Origin: Paenibacillus eucommiae
Lineage (GTDB): Bacteria; Bacillota; Bacilli; Paenibacillales; NBRC-103111
Length of the DNA stretch: 64,000 bases
Direction of reading: 5' to 3'
Assembly: GCF_017874215.1 (NCBI RefSeq)
Contig: NZ_JAGGLB010000020.1
Coordinates: 124,001 to 188,000 of the forward strand
Shown here: positions 53,992 through 62,545 of the stretch, piece by piece
Layout: the number at the start of each line of letters is the position of its first letter
How positions within the stretch are numbered: the stretch's first letter is position 1
The notes under the pieces: generated by a model
Seen by the model: only the letters and a program-made list of their open reading frames with translations
What the model was told of the DNA's origin: nothing
Database searches by the model: none
Program-made: the position numbers and the translations under genes

Positions 53992-54033
53992 TGTTGTCAT
54001 AACAAATATATGACCTTTTATTAACATTGTCAA
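53992..54033 (-). promoter_or_regulatory. btpA-family gene promoter and GntR operator
   Basis: Minus strand: consensus TTGACA (54028-54033), a 17-base spacer, TATATT (54005-54010), immediately followed by TGTTGTCATAACA (53992-54004). This differs from the gntR operator by one base. The geometry is the same at both promoters. Confidence 0.85.
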
Positions 54034-54128
54034 TAAAATTTTTTGAGGCCGATTTCAGCACTCATATCTTTAACAAAATCTTTAACAACTTTAATAAGCA
54101 GCCACTCTTCCGTCCCCAATTTTGTCAG

Positions 54129-54693
54129 GTTAAGCCGGCAAAATGTGTGCGGTCTTTCGCCTACATTCTGCCGCTTCAGCCACGTCCAAGCACATTGTGT
54201 ATGATTTTCCGCCTACATTCTGCCGCTTCAGCCACGTCCAAGCACATTGTGTATGGTTTTTCGCCTACATTCTGCCGCTTCAGCCACGTCCAAGCACATT
54301 GTGTATGGTTTTTCACCTACACTCCGCCGCTTCGACCGTGCAAGCACATTGTGTATGGTTTTTCACCTACATTCTCCCGCTTCAGCCAAGTCCAAGCACA
54401 TTGTGTATGGTTTTTCGCCTACATTCTACCGCTTCATTCACGTCCAAGCACATTGTGTATGGTTTTCGCCTACATTCTCCCGCTTCAGCCACGTCCAAGC
54501 ACATTGTGTATGGTTTTTCACCTGCATTCTCCCGCTTCAGCCACGTGCAAGCACATTGTGTATGGTTTTTCGCCTACATTCTCCCGCTTCAGCCACGTCC
54601 AAGCACATTGTATATGGTTTTTCACCTACATTCCGCCACTTCGGCCGCTCGCAAGCACTTTGTGTATGGTTTTTCGCCTACATGCTCCCGCTT
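54129..54693. repeat. 52-bp tandem repeat array, 11 copies
   Basis: Contiguous head-to-tail units with a 52-bp period. Landmarks in each are CCAAGCACATTGTGTATGG, then TTTTTCGCCTACATTCT and CCGCTTCAGC. The first copy is diverged and the fourth is slightly shortened. Each unit holds the palindrome CACATTGTG. Because 52 is not a multiple of three and the unit has no stop in any plus frame, three long overlapping frames appear; none has a convincing ribosome binding site. It is not a CRISPR array: there are no unique spacers. Confidence 0.92.
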
Positions 54694-54772
54694 CTGAGTG
54701 GGCATGCCCTTCTAATTGACAACATTGCTCGCTCCCCCCCGCCCCCTGACATCCGCCGCTTTTTGCATAGGC

Positions 54773-55228
54773 CTACTTTCTAAGTTCAAGATGCAACAAT
54801 GGAAACGGTCGTCCTGAGCCATCTACTTCCGAGCGTCCTGTCTGAACAAAGCCATATCGTTTGTAGAAGGCACTAGCCTTCTCGTTTTGCTCGTTAACAT
54901 CAACCTTGAGCTCACTGCCTTTTATTTTTTCGGCAAATTGGATTAAGCGGCTGCCTATCCCCTTTCCGTGATACTTAGGGTCAACGAACAACATCTCAAT
55001 ATTTACACCATCAAGACCAATAAACCCGGTCGGTTCTTTATGCTCGTTTAACTCCATCCAGACTTCAGCTGCTTTTAACGCCTGATTTTGAACCAGCTGC
55101 TTGTAAAATTCAATATCCTCTTCCGTCAAAAAAGTGTGCGTATGGCGCACAGCCTGATACCAAATATCGACTAATTGATCATGAGCTTTTTCTTGGTAAG
55201 CAACAATTTCCTTCATATTTACACTCAT
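54773..55228 (-). CDS. GNAT-family N-acetyltransferase
   Basis: ~151-residue acetyl-CoA-dependent acetyltransferase. Motif A reads VDPKYHGKGIGSRLIQFAE (acetyl-CoA pyrophosphate loop) and motif B reads VDVNEQNEKASAFYKRYGFVQTG. The order and spacing resemble E. coli YjaB. The acceptor is unknown. The start is uncertain: AGAGGAG is very close to the ATG at 55228 and rather far from the next in-frame ATG at 55216. Monocistronic, ending beside the tandem repeat array. Confidence 0.85.
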   Translation of the reverse strand: MSVNMKEIVAYQEKAHDQLVDIWYQAVRHTHTFLTEEDIEFYKQLVQNQALKAAEVWMELNEHKEPTGFIGLDGVNIEMLFVDPKYHGKGIGSRLIQFAEKIKGSELKVDVNEQNEKASAFYKRYGFVQTGRSEVDGSGRPFPLLHLELRK

Positions 55229-55502
55229 TACTCCTCTCACTATCCCAGGATTCCATTTGATTTCATTTGATTGGAATTATTAAATATATTAACTCTATTC
55301 CCACCCAACAGCAAGTCAGAAACGGACAGCCAGCAGGCGTCTGGTTCCTGACGGAAAGGGACAGTGATTTTACTTTCCAGTAACATCACAAAAAGAGGAA
55401 CCCATGGCTCCCCTTACCAAGTATTGTTTATTTCATACAAATTTGAAAATACTGTTCGACATCTTGGCGAAAAGCTAGCTCGGAATCCGGCGGCGCATAC
55501 TC

Positions 55503-56555
55503 TTAATAGGCAGCCATCATACGAATATAATCTCTAGCAATTTTGAGATCCTCCAGAGCATCCATCGCTGCACAAGGCGCAGGTCTTTCCCCGCGGACAG
55601 CTGCCAAAAAATTTCTGGCTTGATTACGCATCGCAGCTATACTAGGCATGACAGGCTCCGTATAAGTAGGTGCGTCTTTGCCATTATCGCGCATAACTGT
55701 GACCTTACCAGCAACTTGCCGTACGAGCGGAGCAGGCAGCTCTATTTTAATAAAGCCATGCTCGAATGCCACCAGAATACCTTCATGCCACTCCACAGTT
55801 GTGCTGTACGGGGCCATCTCTAATGTAACGCAAACTCCGCTGGCGCTTTCTCCTGCAAGCAATATACCGGACCGATCTGCATAAGTCACCTTATAGCCTT
55901 CACCCAGCAGAAAACGAATGGCATTGACCTGGTGGATATAGTAATTGACGAAAATGTCATATTTATTACCGTTCACTTCATCAAATTCTTGTGGACGAGG
56001 CTCCCATTCGCATGGAATCATAGGTTCATCCGTACCCAAGGGCTGATCCGCTCCCGAAATCCAATCGCCAGGAGGCATTGTGACGCGCACGTAGTTTAGC
56101 TTTCCAAACTCACCTGACTGCTTCCACGCTTGAACGAGCTTCTGCGCATATTCCATAGCCAGATCTGACCGTTTATGGTAACCAACCATATGCAGCACGC
56201 CCAATTCTTCACCCAGGCTTGCCAATTTCTCACCGGCATCGACGGATAACGTTAGCGGTTTTTCGGTAAAAACCGGGATGCCTGCACGTAAAATATCCGG
56301 GATCAAGATACTATGTCTCTTATAGGGCTGGGCGGCAACAATAGCATCAAGTCCTTCATGCTTGAGAAGCTCTTCATGATCAGCATACACATGCTCAATT
56401 CCATAACGGGCAGCAACCAGCTCAGCCAATTGCGGACGAGGCTCTGCCAAAGCAACGATCTCACATTCATCCTTCAACACCGAATAGTTGGATAGATGCG
56501 CCATCTGCCCCATTCCACCACTTCCAACAAAGCCTATTTTCAATTTTTTACTCAT
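55503..56555 (-). CDS. Gfo/Idh/MocA-family oxidoreductase
   Basis: 350 residues. The Rossmann fold is FVGSGGMGQMAHLSNY, the conserved EKP is TEKPLTLSVDAG (~98), and the C-terminal substrate domain contains NYYIHQVNAIRFLLGEGY with the His-containing H-x-x-N pattern of the active site. Expected to oxidise or reduce a sugar, inositol or uronate with NAD(P). It begins 8 bases after the FG-GAP gene stop and is cotranscribed with it. AGGAG ten bases before the ATG. Confidence 0.9.
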   Translation of the reverse strand: MSKKLKIGFVGSGGMGQMAHLSNYSVLKDECEIVALAEPRPQLAELVAARYGIEHVYADHEELLKHEGLDAIVAAQPYKRHSILIPDILRAGIPVFTEKPLTLSVDAGEKLASLGEELGVLHMVGYHKRSDLAMEYAQKLVQAWKQSGEFGKLNYVRVTMPPGDWISGADQPLGTDEPMIPCEWEPRPQEFDEVNGNKYDIFVNYYIHQVNAIRFLLGEGYKVTYADRSGILLAGESASGVCVTLEMAPYSTTVEWHEGILVAFEHGFIKIELPAPLVRQVAGKVTVMRDNGKDAPTYTEPVMPSIAAMRNQARNFLAAVRGERPAPCAAMDALEDLKIARDYIRMMAAY

Positions 56556-56562
56556 CTTCGTA

Positions 56563-57651
56563 TCACTCCTGATTTCCTAAATTTTCAAATACATACAAGC
56601 CATCCTTGCCTGGCGCCACCAGATCCGTCAACCCATTCCCATTCAGGTCCTGCAGCCAAAAGTAGATGCCACAGCCCGCAGCCTCACCCGGAGGTCCGTA
56701 ATCAATGACATGCTTCTCGAAGTGCCCACCCTTTATTTTAAAATAATAAATACCCACGTTATCGAACGCACCAGGATCGCCGTCATTGTGTGCCCTGTAG
56801 CGTTTGCCGGTTATTAGCTCCAATTCACCATCAAGATCAATATCAACCAGCTGTAAATCATGGTATTGGGAACAGGTCGGATCGATTTCATGCTTCAGCC
56901 AGCTGCGATTTCCTGCGGCATCTACGTGCTGCTCATACCAATCGAGCCCATAATCATGGGCCTGCCCTACAATTAAATCTGTCAATCCGTTTCCTGTTAT
57001 ATCCAACGTAACAATAGGCACACTAGCCAAGCCTAATGAAAATTCGGGATGAAATACCCAAGGCGTCTGAAAAGGATTCTCCGGCTGCTCCAGCCAGCCA
57101 CCGCTCAAAATTACATCGATCCGTCCATTTCCGCTGATATCGCCAAATCCCAGACCATGCCCGCTTGGCTGCTCACCAATAACAAACTTATCGAATTTGC
57201 CTGTGCCACGGCCGTTTGCATCCACTACTAATTTATAAAAAATCTGCGCAGCTCCTGGCGTGTTAGGGAAAATTTCGGGTACACCACAGCCGTCAATATC
57301 GATAAAACGTATCGTCTCAATACTTCCAATTTCATCAATATCGATCGTTTCCCACTCTCCGCCTGCTGCGCCCGGGTTGCGGCGCCATTTCAGGGTTCCC
57401 CCCCACCAAGCACCTGTAATTAGGTCCAGATAACCGTCCCCGTCAACATCCAGAGGGTAATCGGAGAAATCGTCATGATACTCATGAATCGCAAGAATGT
57501 CACAAATTTTATGCTTTTTGGTGAAATCCGGCCCCTCATACCAGAACTCACCGCTAACAATATCCAGCTGACCATCATTATTTACATCAAACACGGAGCA
57601 GGCTTCAAACTTTGCAGGATCTATCAATCTTTTCTTCCATTGAACTGTCAA
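56563..57651 (-). CDS. FG-GAP/VCBS-repeat beta-propeller protein
   Basis: 362 residues made of seven FG-GAP-like blades with Ca-binding D-x-D/N-x-D-G loops: DVNNDGQLD, DVDGDGYLD, DIDGCGVPE, DISGNGRID, DITGNGLTD, DIDLDGELE and DLNGNGLTD. There is no signal peptide, so unlike integrin-type relatives it is apparently cytosolic. The closed propeller may be an enzyme (lyase- or epimerase-like) acting with the adjacent oxidoreductase; this is inference. TTG start with GAGGAGG seven bases upstream. Divergent from the AraC regulator. Confidence 0.85.
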   Translation of the reverse strand: MTVQWKKRLIDPAKFEACSVFDVNNDGQLDIVSGEFWYEGPDFTKKHKICDILAIHEYHDDFSDYPLDVDGDGYLDLITGAWWGGTLKWRRNPGAAGGEWETIDIDEIGSIETIRFIDIDGCGVPEIFPNTPGAAQIFYKLVVDANGRGTGKFDKFVIGEQPSGHGLGFGDISGNGRIDVILSGGWLEQPENPFQTPWVFHPEFSLGLASVPIVTLDITGNGLTDLIVGQAHDYGLDWYEQHVDAAGNRSWLKHEIDPTCSQYHDLQLVDIDLDGELELITGKRYRAHNDGDPGAFDNVGIYYFKIKGGHFEKHVIDYGPPGEAAGCGIYFWLQDLNGNGLTDLVAPGKDGLYVFENLGNQE

Positions 57652-57848
57652 GCCGCTTCCTCCTCATGAGCATAATAAACGACGAACATCATCGTAAGTA
57701 CAGCTTCATCATAGCGAAAAGAGACGGTTTACATAAGAAAGAAAGCAGACATCTTGTTACGTTTTTCAGACATAATGACTCTTAATTCGTCCGAGATGTA
57801 GTATGATTAGGTAGACCATTAAGCAGATTAAGCTGGAGGTGTTCAGAC

Positions 57849-58676
57849 ATGCGAGTAGCCTTTGACCAAATTGAGCTTGAAGTGAATCATCTTGGTTATG
57901 TAGCCCCAAAGCCGGGCTGGTATATAGCGCCACATTCCCATCAGCAATACGAGATGCACTTTATTACGAGAGGAAAAGGGATTAACAAACTTAAAGAAGG
58001 TCAGGCGGAGTTTTATCGCAATGTGGTTTATATGGCTCCGCCAGGGGAAGTTCATGAACAATTTTCCGATTTGAGCGACCCCATGGAAATTTTCTTTATC
58101 CCTTTTTCCATCTCTGGCTTGCACAAGGATTTGCCGCGCATTTACGCACCGTTTCCGCTGATTCACAATGAATTGCTAACGATTCGCCAGCTGCAGGAGC
58201 ATGTTGGGGCTTTGAATTTGTTTCATGTTCAAATACGGCTGATCGAGTTAATTTGGAGCATCATTTCGCCACAGATCGAGCTGCAAAGAGCAAGGGAGCT
58301 TGGTGATTCAGCCAGCACCTCCTCCCAAATCCCTTCGGTGTATACGTCTTCACAGCAAATTGTAGAGAAAGCCCTTCTCTATATTCATAATCATAAGCTC
58401 GCAAATCCTGCAATTGAGGAAATCGCAGCCGCTTGTCACATAAGCTCCAGACAACTGTCCAGAGTATTCTCTAAATCGATGCACTCCACCATCCACGAAT
58501 TTATTCAGCATGAACGATATTTATGGGCCTGCCGGGAATTGCTCCAAACAAATAAAGCCATCGCAGAAATCAGCGATGAGCTTCATTTAGGGTCTAAGCC
58601 TTATTTTTCATCTTGGTTCAAAAGCTTTGCCTTGAAAAGTCCCAGCCAGTTTCGTAAGGAGCAGGAGCGGAATTAG
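57849..58676 (+). CDS. AraC-family transcriptional regulator with cupin N-domain
   Basis: 275 residues. An N-terminal cupin has the metal/sugar-binding pattern PHSHQQYEMHFITRGKG (about 27-43). Two helix-turn-helix motifs at the C-terminus (about 170-272) include EEIAAACHISSRQLSRVFSKS and ISDELHLGSKPYFSSWFKSF. Start ATG with GGAGGT eight bases upstream. It is divergent from the FG-GAP/oxidoreductase pair and convergent with the transporter operon, and overlaps the permease gene tail to tail by four bases. It probably controls one or both. Confidence 0.9.
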   Translation: MRVAFDQIELEVNHLGYVAPKPGWYIAPHSHQQYEMHFITRGKGINKLKEGQAEFYRNVVYMAPPGEVHEQFSDLSDPMEIFFIPFSISGLHKDLPRIYAPFPLIHNELLTIRQLQEHVGALNLFHVQIRLIELIWSIISPQIELQRARELGDSASTSSQIPSVYTSSQQIVEKALLYIHNHKLANPAIEEIAAACHISSRQLSRVFSKSMHSTIHEFIQHERYLWACRELLQTNKAIAEISDELHLGSKPYFSSWFKSFALKSPSQFRKEQERN

Positions 58677-59551
58677 CCTTTCACACTACCAAGCACAATG
58701 CCTTTAATAAAATACCGCTGCAAGAACGGGTATACGACCAGAATCGGCAGCATGCCAAGGAATATTTGTGCAGTCTTCACGCTTCTTTCTGTAACATCGG
58801 CAATCGTGGTCAGATTGGTCAATTGCGAGAGATCCGGCTTCACCACGATCGTCTGCAAATAGGTTTGCAACGGGTAATGCTCCGTCCGATCCATATACAG
58901 CAGACCGTCGAACCAACTGTTCCAATGGCCCACCATCGTAAATAAAGTAATCGTCGCTAACGCAGGCAAGGACAGCGGCAAATAAATTCGTGCCAATATA
59001 GTAATATGCCCCGCTCCGTCGATAAAGGCAGCTTCCTCCAGAGCCTTGGGCAACCCCCGGAAAAAGTTAAGCAATAACACAATATGAAATACCGCAACTG
59101 CACCAGGCAGCACCAAAGCCCACATACTGTCTAGTAAACCATAAGTTCTAATCGCCATATACGTGGGTACAAGCCCGCCGCCAATTAACATCGTAATCAC
59201 AAGATACCAGACATACATCAGGCGCAAGCGGAAATGCTCCGGTTCCTTGGACAACGGATAAGCCGTTAGAATGGTTAGTACCATACTGATTGCCGTCCCG
59301 AGGAGCAGCCTTTTGATAGACACTGCAAATGCTGTAACAAAGGCGGAATCCTTTAAAATAAAAGTATATGCATCTGTATTAAAGCCAACTGGCCATAATT
59401 TCACAGCGTTCGCATCCACTGCAGCAGAATCGCTTAGTGAGACAGCCCAGGTTTGCACAAAGGGCAAAATACACATAATACCCACACAAATCATACATAT
59501 ATAGTTAACCCATACAAATAGTTTTCGAGAATAAGAGTTGGATTCGATCAT
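58673..59551 (-). CDS. Carbohydrate ABC transporter permease (LplC/MalG type)
   Basis: 292-residue permease with six helices. The EAA loop reads LEEAAFIDGAGHITILARIYLPL (about 183-205) and the C-terminus is LQRYFIKGIVLGSVKG. The ATG at 59551 is taken as start; a TTG two codons earlier is possible. Third gene of the second oligosaccharide importer in the window. Its stop overlaps that of the convergent AraC gene, leaving no room for a terminator between them. Confidence 0.92.
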   Translation of the reverse strand: MIESNSYSRKLFVWVNYICMICVGIMCILPFVQTWAVSLSDSAAVDANAVKLWPVGFNTDAYTFILKDSAFVTAFAVSIKRLLLGTAISMVLTILTAYPLSKEPEHFRLRLMYVWYLVITMLIGGGLVPTYMAIRTYGLLDSMWALVLPGAVAVFHIVLLLNFFRGLPKALEEAAFIDGAGHITILARIYLPLSLPALATITLFTMVGHWNSWFDGLLYMDRTEHYPLQTYLQTIVVKPDLSQLTNLTTIADVTERSVKTAQIFLGMLPILVVYPFLQRYFIKGIVLGSVKG

Positions 59552-59571
59552 ACGCAAAACACCCGCCTTAA

Positions 59572-60465
59572 CTAAAAAATTCGATAATTTGCATACTTAT
59601 AAGCCAACCCGTAGGAGGTAACAATCAGAAAAAAACTAATGACCGACTTGAACAGCCCAACAGCTGTTGAAACACTGTACTGCGCATCCATAAACCCGAT
59701 CCGGTACACCAAAGTATCGATAATATCTCCCGATTGATACACCTGCGGACTATACAAAATAAACACCTGTTCAAATCCGGCATTCAGTACGTTCCCCAAG
59801 CTCAGCACGGCCAGCATAATAATAATCGGCGCCATGCCTGGCAAGGTGATATAGATCGTTTGCTTCCAGCGATTAGCTCCATCCACATATGCGGATTCAT
59901 ACAAAGCAGGATCGATACCCGTCAAGGCAGCCAAATAAATAATCGTGGCAAATCCAAATTCCTTCCAAGTATCCGAAATGACAAGAGTAAAAGGAAACCA
60001 TTTATAGTCGCCCAAAAAGAACACAGGATTAATCCCCAAAGCACCAAGCATATTGTTCACAATACCGTCTTGAATGGACAAAATATCGATCAGAACGCCA
60101 CCTAGAATAACCCAAGATAAAAAATGCGGGAGATAGATTAACGTTTGTACAGATTGCTTGATCCATTTCGTTCTCATTTCGTTCAATAGGAGTGCAGCTG
60201 TAATCGGTACGATGAGCCCTAGTATAATTTTCATAACAGCAATAAACACCGTGTTATATACGACCTGGAAAATTTCGGGCATATTCAGCATGTACACAAA
60301 ATTGTCCAATCCGACCCATTCCGATCCGAACCAACCCCGATTAGGTACAAACTTCTGAAAAGCAATCACCACACCTGACATGGGCACATAGCTGAATAAA
60401 AAAACAAAAATTATAGCTGGTATCATCATGATGTGAAGCGGCAGCTGTCGTTTCCATACTTTCAT
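59572..60465 (-). CDS. Carbohydrate ABC transporter permease (LplB type)
   Basis: 297-residue permease with N-terminal MKVWKRQLPLHIMMIPAI and the MSGVVIAFQKFVPNRGWFG segment. The EAA loop is LYESAYVDGANRWKQTIYITLPG. The ATG at 60465 has GTGGAG about eight bases upstream; the frame opens eight codons earlier. Partner of the LplC-type subunit 20 bases downstream. Confidence 0.92.
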   Translation of the reverse strand: MKVWKRQLPLHIMMIPAIIFVFLFSYVPMSGVVIAFQKFVPNRGWFGSEWVGLDNFVYMLNMPEIFQVVYNTVFIAVMKIILGLIVPITAALLLNEMRTKWIKQSVQTLIYLPHFLSWVILGGVLIDILSIQDGIVNNMLGALGINPVFFLGDYKWFPFTLVISDTWKEFGFATIIYLAALTGIDPALYESAYVDGANRWKQTIYITLPGMAPIIIMLAVLSLGNVLNAGFEQVFILYSPQVYQSGDIIDTLVYRIGFMDAQYSVSTAVGLFKSVISFFLIVTSYGLAYKYANYRIF

Positions 60466-60548
60466 TCGTTCCACTCCACTTCTTTGCAAAATATGGCATA
60501 GACGTTTGCAGCGTCCTTTGATGTGAGTGTTCCTTAAATCAATCCGTG

Positions 60549-60598
60549 CAGCGGTAGGAGCAAACCTTTACATGTGGACGCTATCGCTTTTTCCACCT
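60549..60598 (+). repeat. Remnant of the E-type dispersed repeat
   Basis: Short stretch GCAGCGGTAGGAGCAAACC... GTGGACGCTATCGCT matching the inverted-repeat flank and the GGACGCTACCGCTCTTCC end of modules E1 and E2, with the middle deleted. It lies between the binding-protein and permease genes. Confidence 0.5.
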
Positions 60599-60695
60599 GT
60601 TTGCCCGTCTGCCCCTTTCCTCTACACACTTTCATCGTTCAAGAAGCATTAGCAAATGAATCATTCAGCGGTTGGATCACCATTTTATTTCACAT

Positions 60696-62381
60696 TTATT
60701 TCACAGCGTCAGCCCATTCATTGACTTCCTTGGTGATTTGCTCCCCGCCTTGCTTATACCAGTCCGATACAAACTTATCGAATTCCTCAAGACCTGCTGT
60801 CCCCAAAATAATTTTGGTTATCATCACCTTTTCCATCTTTTCAAGGCTTGCCATTTTTTCTACCATTGCAGGTGTTGAGCCGCCTAGAAATGCGGTCATA
60901 TTCAACATGTCACTTTTTGTATAGTTATCTATAATTTCCAGGCTTGAATTGCCTGATCCGAAAACCCGGTCATAACCCCAATCGGCCACATCATCTTTCT
61001 TTTCCTGCCACTTTTTAATTTTACCGTAGTAAAATTTTTGATCCGTATCTAATTTCGAATCGTCTCCACTAGCTAGAGCGGCCGCAATGGCACGATGGTC
61101 ATTCAGATTCTTCTCTGCAGGGGATGCCGTAACAATCGCATATGGATAATATAGAATTCCCGTGTCTACATTGCGTGATAATCCTGGCTCAGGATTGTAC
61201 CAATTTTTTTCGATCCAGAAATTCATCAATAGAACCAAAGCTTGCGGATGCGCATAGCCTTTTTTAATCACGTGATATTGGTCGGATAATCCGCCTACCT
61301 GAACCTTGATGGGAGCCCCATCGATAGAAGGAATCGGGTAAGCCTTCCATTCTGCGTTGGGATCATTTTTCTTGGAGCCATTATTCGCATATAAGGGAGC
61401 GGCCATATCTCCAAAAAACAACCCTAATTTACCCGCTGACATGGTTTCAAACACTTTGCTAAGATCCTTGACGCCGAATTCCTTATCCATCAAGCCATTT
61501 TTGAACATTTCGGCCAGCTTGGCCAAACCAGGTTTCATCTCGGGAAGCGTGCTGCCGTATACAAGCTTGCCACTGCTGTCTTTCACCCAAGAGCCGGGAA
61601 AAGCATGGAATCCGTTCAGCAAGTTGCCTATGTTAGGTGAACCCATATAATTTAATTCCTTCGACATGCCGATGCCAATCGTTTTCCCGGAAGGGTCGCT
61701 GTCTACAAACGCCTTGGCTATTTTCACCACATCTTCCATAGTCTCTGGAGGTGTCAGGTTAAGCTTCTTCAACCAATCTTCTCTGATCCAGAGCACGCCT
61801 GCGCTGTCAACCGAGCTGCTCGTAATAGGCAGCGCATACAGCTTGCCGCCATAGGTGGATGCCCTCATTGCATTACCACCGTCTGCTGTCATCATAGCCT
61901 TCGTATTTTCACTGGCATACTGCTCATAGGCCGCACTCAGGTCTTCGATCATGTCAGCCTCTACCAATCTTTTCAACTGTGCTCCGCTTACGACAGCCAA
62001 TTCCGGAATTTCACCCGAGGCGACGGCCACATTCATTTTATTGATATACCCTTCGAGATTACTGACGACCCAGGCGTTTTTAACTCCGATACCCAATTGC
62101 GCCAAATACGCATCGTAGTATTGGTTATTGTCAATCGACCTGCCCTCTTCAAATTTCATGCCCTCTGTCGATCTTCCTGTCGTAATTTCAATAGGCGGGT
62201 CAAACTTGCCTTCCGGGGAAATTGCTGCTGGTTTTACCGTCGTGACCGGCTTCTCGCTCGCTCCAGGCTGTTCATTCACTTTCTTGTCCCCACTGCTGCA
62301 TGCAGCTAACAGCACCAATGTGGATAAGACAACCAGCATCACCGCTTTTTTCAAGCTCCTTGACCTTGCTCCATGTTTCAT
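60696..62381 (-). CDS. Extracellular solute-binding lipoprotein (LplA-like)
   Basis: 561 residues. The signal peptide ends LVLLAAC (Cys28), and a short Lys/Pro/Glu linker leads into a type-1 oligosaccharide-binding fold (GKLYALPITSSSVDSAGVLWIREDWLKKL, AEWKAYPIPSIDG). ATG at 62381 with AGGGGG six bases upstream is preferred over a start ten codons earlier. It precedes the two permease genes. Its promoter is clear, and the YesN-type regulator upstream faces the same direction. No ATPase gene is linked, as is usual for this class. Confidence 0.92.
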   Translation of the reverse strand: MKHGARSRSLKKAVMLVVLSTLVLLAACSSGDKKVNEQPGASEKPVTTVKPAAISPEGKFDPPIEITTGRSTEGMKFEEGRSIDNNQYYDAYLAQLGIGVKNAWVVSNLEGYINKMNVAVASGEIPELAVVSGAQLKRLVEADMIEDLSAAYEQYASENTKAMMTADGGNAMRASTYGGKLYALPITSSSVDSAGVLWIREDWLKKLNLTPPETMEDVVKIAKAFVDSDPSGKTIGIGMSKELNYMGSPNIGNLLNGFHAFPGSWVKDSSGKLVYGSTLPEMKPGLAKLAEMFKNGLMDKEFGVKDLSKVFETMSAGKLGLFFGDMAAPLYANNGSKKNDPNAEWKAYPIPSIDGAPIKVQVGGLSDQYHVIKKGYAHPQALVLLMNFWIEKNWYNPEPGLSRNVDTGILYYPYAIVTASPAEKNLNDHRAIAAALASGDDSKLDTDQKFYYGKIKKWQEKKDDVADWGYDRVFGSGNSSLEIIDNYTKSDMLNMTAFLGGSTPAMVEKMASLEKMEKVMITKIILGTAGLEEFDKFVSDWYKQGGEQITKEVNEWADAVK

Positions 62382-62426
62382 GTAAATCCCCCTCGCAATC
62401 CTATTTTTCATTTTCTGACAATCCTA

Positions 62427-62455
62427 ATTATAGGTTTTGGAGATGCCTCAAACAA
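62427..62455 (-). promoter_or_regulatory. Promoter of the second oligosaccharide importer
   Basis: Minus strand: TTGTTT (62450-62455), a 17-base spacer and a perfect TATAAT (62427-62432), about 45 bases before the binding-protein start. A poor cre-like sequence (AAGCGTTGTCA) overlaps the -35 upstream side and is not claimed. Confidence 0.7.
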
Positions 62456-62545
62456 TAAAAAAGCGTTGTCATTTTAGCATTCCATTGCTGTCTTTTCGTT
62501 CATCTGAAAACTGAAGTCTGAAGACTCTTGGCTTGTCCTACTCTG

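Noticed and set aside
54129..54693. CRISPR array
   Set aside because: The units are contiguous with no unique spacers, and no cas gene is nearby.
54027..54783. Three long overlapping plus-strand reading frames (about 180-230 codons)
   Set aside because: They are translations of the 52-bp tandem array in its three frames, lack ribosome binding sites and have no non-repeat domain.
62455..62475. cre site before the second importer
   Set aside because: Three mismatches to the consensus, including the TG at the left arm.
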